This document shows positions 24,476-34,061 of a stretch of DNA of 64,000 bases, piece after piece. The stretch's first letter is position 1, and every line of letters starts with the position of its first letter. The DNA comes from DATFVA01 sp963800255. GTDB lineage: Bacteria > Bacteroidota > Ignavibacteria > Ignavibacteriales > Ignavibacteriaceae. Position numbers and translations under genes: made by a program. The notes beneath the pieces were generated by a model. It was not told the DNA's origin and made no database searches. It was given only the letters and a program-made list of their open reading frames with translations. The DNA lies in NCBI GenBank assembly GCA_963800255.1, contig CAWDAK010000011.1, positions 1 to 64,000 on the forward strand, read 5' to 3'.

Positions 24476-25935
24476 TTACTTTTTTCCTGATAGTTCCAGG
24501 TAATAAACACCATCTTTTACAGCCGTTATTTTGAAGGCAAATCCGGTAGGATGGCGTTTCTTATCCTGCGAATCAGGGTTGGTATCAGGGGAAAATTCTG
24601 TCTTATACCCTGGTCGAAATGCATCCCTGCCATCACCTGCTCTTAGCGGATCTTGAACAGGTTTTCCAGTTAAAGTATCAGCATAATATATAATTTCATT
24701 TGAAGGATAATCTTCCCTTCAAATGTATAAGGAACAAACTGCAGGTCGTGATAGCCTTTCTCCTTATTCTCATCAAGACGTTTGTAAACAGGAAGACCTT
24801 TAGGGAACCAGTCAGGATAAACATAATCCGTCACCTCCCAGTTATACCGGCCGTCGGCGGGTATCATCTGCATAAATACAGCGTCGCCGGAGGCTGCATC
24901 CTGCCTTATCACGTATATCCCTTTCTCGCTTTTAACCTTTGAGCTGTAGTCCCATCTTGAAATTCTCTGGTGATTTTCGAGGTAAAAATACTGCGAGGAT
25001 GCTGAATCAATTTCTATTCTTACTGCATCGCCGGTGGTAATGAAATCACCAAGGGAAATTTCTTTATGAATAAGAGTATCATTTTTTATTGTGGGGATGT
25101 TTATCCAGCCTAACCGGTTTCTCTCATAGGAGTTGATCATGAAAGAACGAATTTCATAGCCTGAAAGCATCGCCCAGAATCCCCGTCCATTATGGTACTG
25201 ATTTCCGCCAATAAGGAAATGTGCAAACTCGTGAATTGAGAACCGGAAAGGATCTTTATGAAAAATATCCCTCAGCGTTGCACCCGTATATACATACCTT
25301 GATGAATCGTCCACAGGAACAACGCCCATATTAAGAGAGCCGAACCATCCTGAACCAAAAACTTTATTATACTTTGCGGATGTCGAATCAGGGTAATCCA
25401 TAATAAAGTTCCTGTAGATAATAAAAACAGCATCCACCCTGCCGTCGGCTGTATCTGTAAACTCATAGTTCCTGATTTTGCGGATGTTATCGAAGCGGCC
25501 GAAGTCTAACCTTTTATCCAGGGCGGCAATGATATCCCTGTTTACCTGGCCATAACCTTTCTTGTTAAGAAAGTACCATTCCCTTGTATGAGGAATTGTA
25601 ACAGTGTCGCATTCACCTGTAAACTTTAATTTATTAAATGACATCTGGTTGAAGTAGTCCGTCATACTGCCCGCCGTGGGGGTATCCGTCCACATTGAAT
25701 CAACCCACGTATGATCCCTCATTCGTGCAGGCTCGCCCCCGGCCGGCCAACGTGAATCGCCGGGAAGGAATTTATCATCGGGGAATTGTGCAAAGATAAA
25801 GAGTGCGTGAATACTCCCCGATGAGGGAAGATCAATACCGCCAGGCTGATCCTTTGATACAGGATGCGGGATTCCAGAACCGGTGAACATAAGTACCAGG
25901 TAAGCGGCAGTAAGGTATTTTGTTATCAATCTCAT
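24476..25935 (-). pseudogene. M6-like secreted metalloprotease, frameshifted near the C-terminus
   Basis: The first ~406 residues are intact. There is a signal peptide, and the zinc motif HEFAH at 235-239 (FSIHEFAHFLIGGNQ) corresponds to the HEFGH-type motif of M6/immune-inhibitor-A-like peptidases. The frame then stops at ...LYIMLIL (24670). One base missing from the CCC run at 24715-24717 (GGG in the gene) accounts for this. With GGGG the protein continues EDYPSNEIIYYADTLTGKP to ELSGKK and a TAA at 24476-24478. The continuation is coherent, so the break is recent or a sequence error. It faces the sugar-dehydrogenase gene tail to tail. Confidence 0.75.
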
Positions 25936-26015
25936 ATAGTAGCTTGACCTGCTGAAGTTTATGATAACTTTTCCTAAGTTTCAAATGAGCTTCTATTAAA
26001 ATAAGGTAATTTGAA

Positions 26016-27338
26016 TTGGACAATCTGCTTGCTGCCCGTTTAACGATGTCTATCACACTGGGGTTCCATATTGTTCTGGCATGCATAGGTATGACAATGC
26101 CATTTCTGATGGTTATTTCACACTGGATCTGGTTGAAAAAGAAAAATAAAATATACCTTGATTTGACTAAAACATGGTCGAAGGGTGTGGCCATCTTTTT
26201 CGCAATTGGCGCTGTTTCAGGAACGGCTTTATCTTTTGAACTCGGACTTCTCTGGCCGGGCTTCATGAAGCATGCGGGTCCGATTATAGGAATGCCTTTC
26301 AGCTGGGAAGGAACTGCCTTTTTTATTGAGGCAATATGTATAGGACTCTTTCTGTACGGCTGGGATAGGCTTAATCCTTACGTTCACTGGGCATCAGGAT
26401 TAGTGGTGGGAGTATCAGGTGTGCTTTCGGGGATCTTCGTCGTTACAGCTAATGCATGGATGAATGCACCTGCAGGATTTGACTGGGTGAACGGACAGGC
26501 ATTTAATATTCGTCCTTTTGAAGCTATGTTCAATCCCGCCTGGTTCAGCGAAACTCTCCATATGACCATAGCGGCTTTTGAGGCTACAGCCTTCGGTGTG
26601 GCAGGAATTCACGCTGTACTTCTTCTGAGGAAACATAATTACGAGATTCATAAGAAAGCGGTCATTATAGCCTTAAGTTTTGGAAGTATCTTTGCGGTGC
26701 TTCAGCCTATAAGCGGTGACCATAGTGCTAAGGATGTTGCCATTCGCCAGCCGGAAAAACTTGCGGCCCTGGAAGGACTTTTTCATTCAGAGAAAGGTGC
26801 AGCATTAACAATAGGTGGGATACCGGATGTACAAAATGAAGAAACTAACTTTGGAGTAAAGATACCGGGACTTTTAAGCTTCCTTGCCTATGGTGATTTC
26901 AATGCAGAGGTTAAAGGATTAAACGAATTCCCCCGGGAAAACTGGCCGCCTGTGCTGCCAGTGCATATTGCCTTCCAGGTAATGGTTGGATGCGGGTTTT
27001 TCCTTGCCGCCGTGGGAATAATTTTCTGGCTTCTCAGGTGGAAGTGGAAGGATTACCTTTTCGATAAAAAATTCCTGTGGGTTACTGCGATATCTACACC
27101 TTTAGGATTTCTTGCCGTTGAGGCCGGGTGGACTGTTACCGAAGTAGGACGGCAGCCATGGATAATATATAATATTATGAGAACCGCAGATGCTGTAACC
27201 CCGGTTCCCGGTCAGATTGTTCACCTGTCAGTTTTTGTACTTATCTACCTGATACTGACTATCGTGGCTGTCTGGCTGATGAAGCGTCAGATCAGGGCTC
27301 TTCATGCAACTCAAATACCGGAAAAAGCAGGATTATAA
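26016..27338 (+). CDS. cydA: Cytochrome bd ubiquinol oxidase subunit I
   Basis: 440 residues with nine or so transmembrane helices. The start is TTG at 26016, and the N-terminus DNLLAARLTMSITLGFHIVL includes H18, the haem b595 ligand position. GDHSAKDVAIRQPEKLAALEG marks the quinol-binding region. The Q-loop is of the short type. It forms a high-oxygen-affinity terminal oxidase with CydB, reducing O2 with quinol electrons. It is directly followed by cydB with no gap. Confidence 0.92.
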   Translation: MDNLLAARLTMSITLGFHIVLACIGMTMPFLMVISHWIWLKKKNKIYLDLTKTWSKGVAIFFAIGAVSGTALSFELGLLWPGFMKHAGPIIGMPFSWEGTAFFIEAICIGLFLYGWDRLNPYVHWASGLVVGVSGVLSGIFVVTANAWMNAPAGFDWVNGQAFNIRPFEAMFNPAWFSETLHMTIAAFEATAFGVAGIHAVLLLRKHNYEIHKKAVIIALSFGSIFAVLQPISGDHSAKDVAIRQPEKLAALEGLFHSEKGAALTIGGIPDVQNEETNFGVKIPGLLSFLAYGDFNAEVKGLNEFPRENWPPVLPVHIAFQVMVGCGFFLAAVGIIFWLLRWKWKDYLFDKKFLWVTAISTPLGFLAVEAGWTVTEVGRQPWIIYNIMRTADAVTPVPGQIVHLSVFVLIYLILTIVAVWLMKRQIRALHATQIPEKAGL

Positions 27339-28361
27339 ATGATTTACGTCGTAATAATATTTCTTCTGGTTGCTGTTTATTTATACTGCCTGCTGGGAGG
27401 TGCGGATTTCGGTGCCGGAATAATAGAACTGTTCGCCGGAAAAAATAAAGATAAAATTAAAACCCTGGTGAGCAATGCAATGGCTCCTATATGGGAGGCC
27501 AATCATATGTGGGTAGTAATAACCGTGGTTATTTTGTTCATGGGTTTTCCTGCAGTATATACCCAGGTTTCAATTTCGCTCTACATCCCACTGATATTAC
27601 TGCTGATAGGAGTAGTGCTGCGCGGTACAGCTTTTACCTTCCGCCATTATGATGCTGTACAGGATGGTTCACAGGAAATCTACTCACGCATTTTTGCAGT
27701 ATCCAGTTTGATGGTAAGTTTCTTTTTTGGGTTAATCATAGGTGCGTTAGTGTCAGGAAAAATAAGCAGTACGCCCACAGATTTTTATGACGGATATCTT
27801 CACCCCTGGATCAATCTTTTCAGCATTTCCACGGGTATTTTTATAAGCAGTCTTTTTGTCTTTACTGCATCAGTTTTCCTTATAAGCGAGACAACCGAAA
27901 AAGATTTAAGAGAACTAATAATAGGTAAAACAAAACTTGCCACCATAGTTATGGTTGCAAGCGGCGCGCTTGTATTTATATTTTCATATGTGGAAAATGT
28001 CGATTTTGCCGAAAGGTTCCTAAGCCATCCTGTAAGTATTGTTATAATTATACTGGCAACGCTGGCACTTCCGGTATTATGGAAGATAATAGAAAAAGGA
28101 TTAATCTGGCCGTCAAGAATACTTGCGGGAGTGCAGCTGTTCTTTATTCTCGCTGCATTCTACCTAATATATTTTCCTGAGGTGATAATCTTAAAAGGCG
28201 GTAATAACCTTACCCTCTTTAATGCTGCTGCGCCCGAAGCGACACTGGCGCAGTTAGGTTGGGCTCTTATAATCGGCTCATTTCTAATATTTCCTACGCT
28301 GTTCTACCTGTTTAAGGTATTCAAAATAAGAATTAGTACTGAGACTTTTCCATGGAAATGA
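27339..28361 (+). CDS. cydB: Cytochrome bd ubiquinol oxidase subunit II
   Basis: 340 residues and about eight to nine transmembrane helices. The family signature LLGGADFGAGIIELF lies near the N-terminus, then APIWEANHMWVV and the RGTAFTFRHY segment. It starts on the base after the cydA stop. No cydC/cydD assembly ABC transporter genes or small CydX subunit are visible nearby. Confidence 0.92.
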   Translation: MIYVVIIFLLVAVYLYCLLGGADFGAGIIELFAGKNKDKIKTLVSNAMAPIWEANHMWVVITVVILFMGFPAVYTQVSISLYIPLILLLIGVVLRGTAFTFRHYDAVQDGSQEIYSRIFAVSSLMVSFFFGLIIGALVSGKISSTPTDFYDGYLHPWINLFSISTGIFISSLFVFTASVFLISETTEKDLRELIIGKTKLATIVMVASGALVFIFSYVENVDFAERFLSHPVSIVIIILATLALPVLWKIIEKGLIWPSRILAGVQLFFILAAFYLIYFPEVIILKGGNNLTLFNAAAPEATLAQLGWALIIGSFLIFPTLFYLFKVFKIRISTETFPWK

Positions 28362-28371
28362 AGTTCAGCGT

Positions 28372-28734
28372 TTATTGATCCAGCGGTTTATCTTTATAAA
28401 CCTTTTTACTCAGTTCAAGTTTTTCAGCAAAATCAGCACTGAAATTTTCAATTATACCAGCTACTTCTTCATTCTTTGTTGCCCGCCTGTAGGTATCTGC
28501 CATCTTCAGGAACGTCTGATGAAAATAGACATTCATATCCTCCACCATCATTTCCTTCGTCCATAGATCGATTCCCATCGTTGCATTTTCTTCTTTATCC
28601 CAGAGAGAGAGCATCATTGACTTACTTTCTCTTTTCCCTTCAAAACCCGAATCCGTAGCACTCCATTCAATTTTAACCGGAACCTTTTTCTCATCAAGTT
28701 CGACATATAGAATTATTTCAGTTTTTTTATTCAT
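28372..28734 (-). CDS. gldC: GldC-family protein
   Basis: 120 residues without a signal peptide. The sequence KKTEIILYVELDEKKVPVKIEWSATDSG, the MMLSLWDKEENATMGIDLWTKEM core and the VYFHQTFLKMADTYRRAT helix match GldC, first described from gliding Bacteroidota. No other gld genes are in the window, and orphan GldC genes are common in non-gliding relatives, so gliding should not be assumed. The gene is convergent with cydB, 10 bases apart. Confidence 0.85.
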   Translation of the reverse strand: MNKKTEIILYVELDEKKVPVKIEWSATDSGFEGKRESKSMMLSLWDKEENATMGIDLWTKEMMVEDMNVYFHQTFLKMADTYRRATKNEEVAGIIENFSADFAEKLELSKKVYKDKPLDQ

Positions 28735-29066
28735 TTTTTGTCCTGCAGATATTTCATTTAAATAATAATAATAAAAATAATCATTTTATCTCAATTGAGT
28801 GCAGCCAGAAAATAACCCTGCCTTTGCACCTTGCACCCGTGCGCACGCAATACTACTAGATACGTTCCCTATTACCCGCCTGGCCACGGAGCTGCGGAGA
28901 AATCAATCAGTGCGGTGTTGATTCCTATGGTACCGGGGTGCTCTACAAATTTGACGGTGCAATGCCCCGGGGGATCAACTATTTTCGAACGGAAACTCTC
29001 CTGAACATATTGCCGCTAATATTTTTTTTGTATGTTGTGACTGCAATTAGCAGAGAGATTACATTT
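28735..29066. other. Intergenic region, AT-rich then GC-rich, with a degenerate palindrome
   Basis: 28741-28800 is AT-rich with ATAATAATAATA runs and may hold the gldC promoter. Around 28825-28855 (TTGCACCTTGCACC, then GTGCGCAC) is a possible decayed copy of the dispersed palindrome family. 28934-28939 (CGGGGT region) and 28972-28980 (GCCCCGGG) could pair to form a hairpin. No gene is supported: a frame opening at 28938 lacks a ribosome-binding site and is only an extension of the next gene. Confidence 0.4.
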
Positions 29067-29606
29067 ATGGTAAAGAAAATAAGATTAGTAATAGTCGCCG
29101 CTCTTTTCTTTCTTCTTCCAAAGGCAGAAGCGCAAAATATAAGCGTAGGCGGTTTTGTTGGCGGGGGAACAGTGGAGGGATTTTCTGCTGCAACAGGAGC
29201 TTTTACCTCCTCACTATTCGCCCAGGTCAGCACTCCTTTCCTTGGATTTGATACACGACTAAGTTTTATTTATGGTCAGGATTTTAACTTCCTGCTGCCG
29301 GGGAGTACTAACAAATATTACCCATTCCTTAAAGCATTCACCCTCAAAGCGATATTCACCCAGCCGCTGAACAGTCCCTTCTTCCTTGAGGAAGGTTTTG
29401 GTCCTGCCGTTATAGAAGACAGAACTTTCAGCAACGTGGATGAATGGAACTATGGTACAGCTTTCTCAATTGCTGCAGGGATGGATTTAAGGGAATATAA
29501 GATTACGGGATTTAAAGTCAGTTTGGGTGCGGAGTATTCTATTACCTTCGGCAATACGTTTGCAAAATATATTTCGGTTCACCTGCAGGGTCAATATTTC
29601 TTATAA
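29067..29606 (+). CDS. Small outer-membrane beta-barrel protein
   Basis: 179 residues from the ATG at 29067, which directly yields a signal peptide ending AEAQ. The mature part alternates Gly/aromatic strands (SVGGFVGGGTVEGF, DTRLSFIYG, LKAIFTQPL, YSITFGNTF) and ends VHLQGQYFL. Length and pattern fit an eight-stranded outer-membrane barrel. I recognise no specific family. It is followed by the inverted-repeat element at 29610. Confidence 0.6.
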   Translation: MVKKIRLVIVAALFFLLPKAEAQNISVGGFVGGGTVEGFSAATGAFTSSLFAQVSTPFLGFDTRLSFIYGQDFNFLLPGSTNKYYPFLKAFTLKAIFTQPLNSPFFLEEGFGPAVIEDRTFSNVDEWNYGTAFSIAAGMDLREYKITGFKVSLGAEYSITFGNTFAKYISVHLQGQYFL

Positions 29607-29609
29607 AAA

Positions 29610-29733
29610 ATGAGGTTGTCTCAAAAGTACGATTTGGTCAACCTTAACTGGTTTTCAGATTCTAATTCCAATTCAAAATCGAGTAATTAGATTCCGAAGC
29701 GAATTCCGAATGACACTTATGAGACAGCCTCAT
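29610..29733. repeat. 124 bp MITE-like element with terminal inverted repeats
   Basis: ATGAGGTTGTCTCA (29610-29623) and TGAGACAGCCTCAT (29720-29733) are complementary at 13 of 14 positions. The inner GTGTCATTCGGAATTCGCTTCGGAAT (minus strand) matches the 10.08-10.16 kb element. It contains no gene and sits between two convergent genes, where it may act as a bidirectional terminator. No flanking target duplication is obvious. Confidence 0.65.
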
Positions 29734-29746
29734 GTTATGAAGAATA

Positions 29747-31957
29747 TTACTTTGTGGAATCGGCTGCGACAGATGTTTCTTCAGTCAGCTTTCCATTTCT
29801 CAGTTCATCACTTAGACGGGTTGCTTTGTACATATCCTTTACTGCTTCTAAAAGTCCTGCAGAATGCACAGCAACCATACGGTTTTCTTCGGGGGTAAAG
29901 ATAAAATTACCGGGAAGACTCTGAATGTTGCCGTCAAAAGCCAGTCCTACTATTTCAGCTTTTTCATTGATAACAGGGCTGCCGGAATTGCCTCCGATAA
30001 TATCATTAGTTGCAACAAAGTTAAATGGAGTTTCAAGTTGAAAATCTGCGGGCGGATTAACCCATCTTTGAGGAAGACTCCAGGGATCTTTTTTACCAAA
30101 AGAATAATACCTGTCATACAACCCGTAAAATGTAGTATACGGGGGAGAAACAGTTCCATTGTATGGGAATCCTTTAACTACTCCATCGGATATACGAAGG
30201 GTAAATGTTGCGTCCGGCGGTATTGAAGTTCCGTAAACTGCAAATAATGCTTTCCCGAGCTCCTGTGAGTAAACTCCTTCTTTATTAAGTAATTTACTAA
30301 CCTCGCTCCTGAGATCTGACCTTGCATCTTCGGTGTGCACAATAAAATAAATGAAAGGATCGTCTGAATTCAGGATGGCATCAGGTCCTTTCGCTATCAG
30401 CGACCTAAGTTTTACAGAATCTGTTAATATCGTTTTGTTGAGCATATAATCTACAGCATCCTCCCCTCTTCTTCCGCCGGTGAGATTCTGAACTATTTCA
30501 TTATCCTCACCAAGATATTCGTAATAATTCTTAACCTGGATTTTAAGAAGATCACGCTGTTTTTCCATATTCAGGCTGTCAGAAATTACATCGGCAATAG
30601 TTGAATCAAGCGCTTCACCTGTATATCCTTCATCCCGTTGATCTTCAGGAAGTTTAAGTTCATTTGCCAGGTCAACAACATCTCCAGCAACAAAGAATAA
30701 TTCAGAAGTTGTCAACGGATTTAATGACAACGCATAGAGTTTGTTTGAAACTTCTCTAAGACGCTGCCTCGATCCGGCAATCTTATTCCATAGATCGCCG
30801 TATTCAGATTTAAGATCGGGATTTGCCATAACTGCAGCCTTAAAGTTCTTTTCGAAGTCTCTCTTCTTCTGCATCAATACAGGATTCCGCAATCCTTCCA
30901 GCATACCTTTATACGCTTTCTGAGAATTTGAGAACATAAACAGCCGGTTCTGCAGTTCGCTTTTTCGTTCGGGATTCTCCAGGATCATCTCAGAATACAT
31001 CTCTACCATATTATCAATCATTGCAAGAGTACGCGGATAAGAAATATCCCTGGCATACTCAAGCTGCGCCATAGTATTAAGTCTGTCGGTTGAACCCGGA
31101 TTACCTACTACAAATACCGGCTCACCGGCCACAGCCCCGCTGTCGCTCCATTTAAAGTAATCATCCGTTTTGAGGGGATTGCCATCGTCATCGTATACTC
31201 TGAAAAAGGTGCAGTCAAGATCATACCGGGGGTAAGTAAAATTGTCAGGATCTCCTCCGAAGAATCCAAGCTCTGTTTCAGGAGCAAACACCAGCCTGAC
31301 ATCATTATATCTTTTGTATCCGTATTCTGAATATTTTCCGCCATTATAAAGAGGAGTTATCTGGATCCTGAGTCCGGTACTTTCTTTTTCACGGGATTTT
31401 ATTTCATTCATCACACTGTCTTCAATTGCTGATTTTTCTTCTTCTGTCTGACCTTCATTCATGGCATTCTGAATCTCATCGGTGACGTCTCTGATCAGTA
31501 CAAGCTGGTCAACATACAAACCGGGAACTGGACGTTCGTCGGCCAGGGTTTCAGCGAAGAATCCGTCTTTCATAAGATCCTCACCTTCTTCGGTTACATC
31601 TGAAACACTCTCCCGCCCGCAGTGATCATTCGTCATTACGAGTCCATCTGCTGAAACAAATGAAGCAGAGCAGTAATTTGCGAAACGGAGAGCTGACTTT
31701 CTGACATGATCGAACCAATCCTGTGTAGGTTTGAAATTATATTCTTTTTGAAAATATTCTATCGGGGGATAATCGAATGTCCACATTTTCCCCATATCGA
31801 ATTTACCTGCCTTTACGGTATCAAGGTTCAACCAGGAATAAGCACCTTCCTGGTTCATGTTCTCTGTTGTCTGTTGTGACGAAGAGCATCCTGGTAATAA
31901 TGTAAAAGCGGTAACGAGTAAGAGCGCGGTTAAGCACTGTCTGAAAATTTTATCCAT
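29747..31957 (-). CDS. Dipeptidyl-peptidase, S46 family (DPP7-like)
   Basis: About 736 residues from the ATG at 31957. This start places a lipoprotein signal (LLPGC, Cys24) correctly; an upstream ATG at 31993 adds 12 residues. The catalytic His is H112 in VMTNDHCGRESV and the nucleophile serine lies in GGNSGSPVINEK. Eighteen residues after it is Gly in AFDGN. That position is Gly in DPP7 (hydrophobic P1 preference) and Arg in DPP11 (acidic P1). The enzyme removes dipeptides from peptides in the periplasm or at the outer membrane. Confidence 0.9.
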   Translation of the reverse strand: MDKIFRQCLTALLLVTAFTLLPGCSSSQQTTENMNQEGAYSWLNLDTVKAGKFDMGKMWTFDYPPIEYFQKEYNFKPTQDWFDHVRKSALRFANYCSASFVSADGLVMTNDHCGRESVSDVTEEGEDLMKDGFFAETLADERPVPGLYVDQLVLIRDVTDEIQNAMNEGQTEEEKSAIEDSVMNEIKSREKESTGLRIQITPLYNGGKYSEYGYKRYNDVRLVFAPETELGFFGGDPDNFTYPRYDLDCTFFRVYDDDGNPLKTDDYFKWSDSGAVAGEPVFVVGNPGSTDRLNTMAQLEYARDISYPRTLAMIDNMVEMYSEMILENPERKSELQNRLFMFSNSQKAYKGMLEGLRNPVLMQKKRDFEKNFKAAVMANPDLKSEYGDLWNKIAGSRQRLREVSNKLYALSLNPLTTSELFFVAGDVVDLANELKLPEDQRDEGYTGEALDSTIADVISDSLNMEKQRDLLKIQVKNYYEYLGEDNEIVQNLTGGRRGEDAVDYMLNKTILTDSVKLRSLIAKGPDAILNSDDPFIYFIVHTEDARSDLRSEVSKLLNKEGVYSQELGKALFAVYGTSIPPDATFTLRISDGVVKGFPYNGTVSPPYTTFYGLYDRYYSFGKKDPWSLPQRWVNPPADFQLETPFNFVATNDIIGGNSGSPVINEKAEIVGLAFDGNIQSLPGNFIFTPEENRMVAVHSAGLLEAVKDMYKATRLSDELRNGKLTEETSVAADSTK

Positions 31958-32043
31958 TTTATTGCCTGCATTTTTTTTACGAACAGAAGTCAAAATTTAC
32001 CACTATTTGATTCATTAAAGAAGAATTTGACTCACACCTTTAA

Positions 32044-32082
32044 ATAAAAAAAAGGGAAACAGGTAAATCCTGCTTCCCTCAG
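32044..32082 (-). terminator. Rho-independent terminator, minus strand
   Basis: On the minus strand, AGGGAAGCAGG pairs with CCTGTTTCCCT around an ATTTA loop and is followed by eight T's. It ends the transcript of the zinc-ribbon gene at 32139-32483. Confidence 0.8.
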
Positions 32083-32138
32083 TTAAAATGATCTGGTAAT
32101 CATAGTGGATTACCGAAAAAAAAACGTGATGAATATGG

Positions 32139-32483
32139 TTAAATATAGGAGTCCGGCTGATACAGCGGTTCGATTTCCCATTCATCTTCTATTGTTCCCA
32201 CACAATGAGAGCACTTGGGAACATTAAAAACAACCTTCTCTTCATTAGGATTTGCCCTGACAAAGTTAAGTATTGTCCTGCAGCTGGAACATTGCACAAT
32301 ATGTGAAGTTGTTGTTTTCTTGCTGCATTCGGGACAAATAAAACCAAGTTCGCCTGGTGTTTCTTCAGGGTTGACCAAAAAGATAGAATTACACTTTGAG
32401 TGGTTGCATTTAGCGAAGTGCCACTTAACAGTATCCTTTGTATCGATAACTAGCTCCATCGTATTTTTAATTGGCATAAACAT
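32139..32483 (-). CDS. Hypothetical multi-zinc-ribbon protein
   Basis: 114 residues with four cysteine pairs: CNHSKC, CPEC, CSSC and CSHC. Two zinc ribbons are expected. The first (CxxxxC...CPEC) has an added histidine (FAKCNH). The C-terminus is acidic (TIEDEWEIEPLYQPD). There is no signal peptide. Zinc ribbons of this kind bind nucleic acid or proteins, but no named family is recognised. It has its own terminator, so it is probably a single-gene unit. The start could also be one of the next two ATG codons. Confidence 0.65.
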   Translation of the reverse strand: MFMPIKNTMELVIDTKDTVKWHFAKCNHSKCNSIFLVNPEETPGELGFICPECSKKTTTSHIVQCSSCRTILNFVRANPNEEKVVFNVPKCSHCVGTIEDEWEIEPLYQPDSYI

Positions 32484-32662
32484 AAGTAGTATTAAATAGA
32501 AAATCCATTGAAAAAATATTCTCTTATTAAAATCTCTCTCACTTGAAAGGTCCGATAAATTTCATAAATTGAGGCTTGTAAAATTGCACACAGATATTTA
32601 ATAAAAAACCTATTTAAAATTCTAGGAATTATTTTTCAACTTCCCCTCATTAAGGAGTGTAA

Positions 32663-34012
32663 ATGGACAAAATAAAATCTTTTAAGGCTTATGATATAAG
32701 GGGTAAAGTTCCTTCCGAATTGAACGCTGATCTTGCATATAACATTGCCGTCGGTTTTGCAAAGCTTACAGATGCAGAAAAGGTGGTAATAGGACACGAT
32801 ATCCGGCAGTCATCTGAGGCTATCTCGGATGCAATAAAAAAAGGACTGAACGACCATGGAGTGGATGTTATAGATATAGGACTATGCGGGACAGAAATGA
32901 TCTATTATGCAACTCCTGTTTATGAAGCAGACGGCGGTATAATGATAACTGCGAGTCATAATCCCCCTGAATACAACGGAATGAAGTTCGTCGGGAAGGG
33001 CTCGGTGCCGATAGGCTATGATACAGGGCTCAATGATATCGAAAAGATGATTCTTAATGATGATCTTCAGACCCATAACCTTGAACCGGGTGATGTTGAC
33101 CATGATAATGTAATGAGCGGGTTTATTGACCATCTCAAGAAATTTTATGATGTGAAGAAACTTCAGCCTTTTAAGGTTGTGGTGAATGCCGGCAACGGTT
33201 GCGCTGGTCTTGTTGTTGATGCACTTGAACCTGAGCTTCCGGTTAAGATGATAAAGCTCTTTAACGAACCTGATTCTGAATTCCCTCATGGTGTGCCGAA
33301 TCCCCTGCTGACGGAGAACAGGAAACCGACGATTGATGCTGTTGTTAAAAACCATGCAAACCTTGGCGTTGCCTGGGACGGCGATTTCGACCGGTGCTTC
33401 TTTTTTGATGAGAAAGGGAATTTTATTGAGGGTTATTATATAGTGGGGCTCCTGGCCAAATCAATCCTTAAAACCAATCCGGGAGCCAGGATTATCCACG
33501 ATCCGCGCCTTGTCTGGAATACTGTAGACATTGTTAAAAAAAGCGGCGGTGAGGCTGTAGTATCAAAAAGTGGGCACGCCTTTATTAAACAGAAGATGAG
33601 AGAGGTTAATGCAATCTACGGCGGTGAAATGTCGGCTCATCACTACTTCAGAGAAAATGCATATTCCGACAGCGGAATGATTCCCTTTCTGCTGGTAATG
33701 CAGCTTATGTCAGAGGAGAATAAACCACTATCTGCTCTTGTTGAGGAGATGATAGCTGCATACCCATGCTCAGGCGAGATAAATTCTGAAATTGAAAATC
33801 CAAAAGCTAAGCTTGATGAGGTTGAACAGAAATATTCTGATGGAAAGATTGACCACCTTGATGGTTTAAGTGTTGAGTATGATAACTGGAGGTTCAATCT
33901 CAGAATGTCAAACACTGAACCAATTATAAGACTTAATGTTGAAAGCCGGGGCGATAAGGAGCTGATGGAAGAAAAAACGGAAGAATTGCTTAAGGTTATA
34001 AGGGGAAAATGA
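32663..34012 (+). CDS. Phosphomannomutase/phosphoglucomutase
   Basis: A 449-residue alpha-D-phosphohexomutase. The phosphoserine loop is MITASHNPPEYNGMKF, the Mg-binding loop is AWDGDFDRCFFFD, the sugar-binding loop is YGGEMSAHHYF, and the phosphate-binding loop is RMSNTEPIIRLNVE. It interconverts hexose 1- and 6-phosphates for polysaccharide or nucleotide-sugar synthesis. The EMSAHHYF sugar loop fits dual PMM/PGM enzymes (ManB/AlgC type). An AAGGAG site precedes the ATG. Confidence 0.9.
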   Translation: MDKIKSFKAYDIRGKVPSELNADLAYNIAVGFAKLTDAEKVVIGHDIRQSSEAISDAIKKGLNDHGVDVIDIGLCGTEMIYYATPVYEADGGIMITASHNPPEYNGMKFVGKGSVPIGYDTGLNDIEKMILNDDLQTHNLEPGDVDHDNVMSGFIDHLKKFYDVKKLQPFKVVVNAGNGCAGLVVDALEPELPVKMIKLFNEPDSEFPHGVPNPLLTENRKPTIDAVVKNHANLGVAWDGDFDRCFFFDEKGNFIEGYYIVGLLAKSILKTNPGARIIHDPRLVWNTVDIVKKSGGEAVVSKSGHAFIKQKMREVNAIYGGEMSAHHYFRENAYSDSGMIPFLLVMQLMSEENKPLSALVEEMIAAYPCSGEINSEIENPKAKLDEVEQKYSDGKIDHLDGLSVEYDNWRFNLRMSNTEPIIRLNVESRGDKELMEEKTEELLKVIRGK

Positions 34013-34020
34013 ATTAGAAC

Positions 34021-34057
34021 TGCCGAATGATGAATAATCATCAATCATCATTCGGCA
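34021..34057. terminator. 13-bp perfect hairpin between convergent genes
   Basis: TGCCGAATGATGA (34021-34033) and TCATCATTCGGCA (34045-34057) are perfectly complementary. The hairpin lies between the ends of the phosphohexomutase gene and the DUF2911 gene, so it probably ends both transcripts. It lacks a strong T-run on either side. Confidence 0.65.
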
Positions 34058-34061
34058 TACA

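Noticed and set aside
28938..29066. Extended N-terminus for the small barrel protein
   Set aside because: It starts with GTG without a ribosome-binding site and puts 43 residues ahead of a good signal peptide at 29067.
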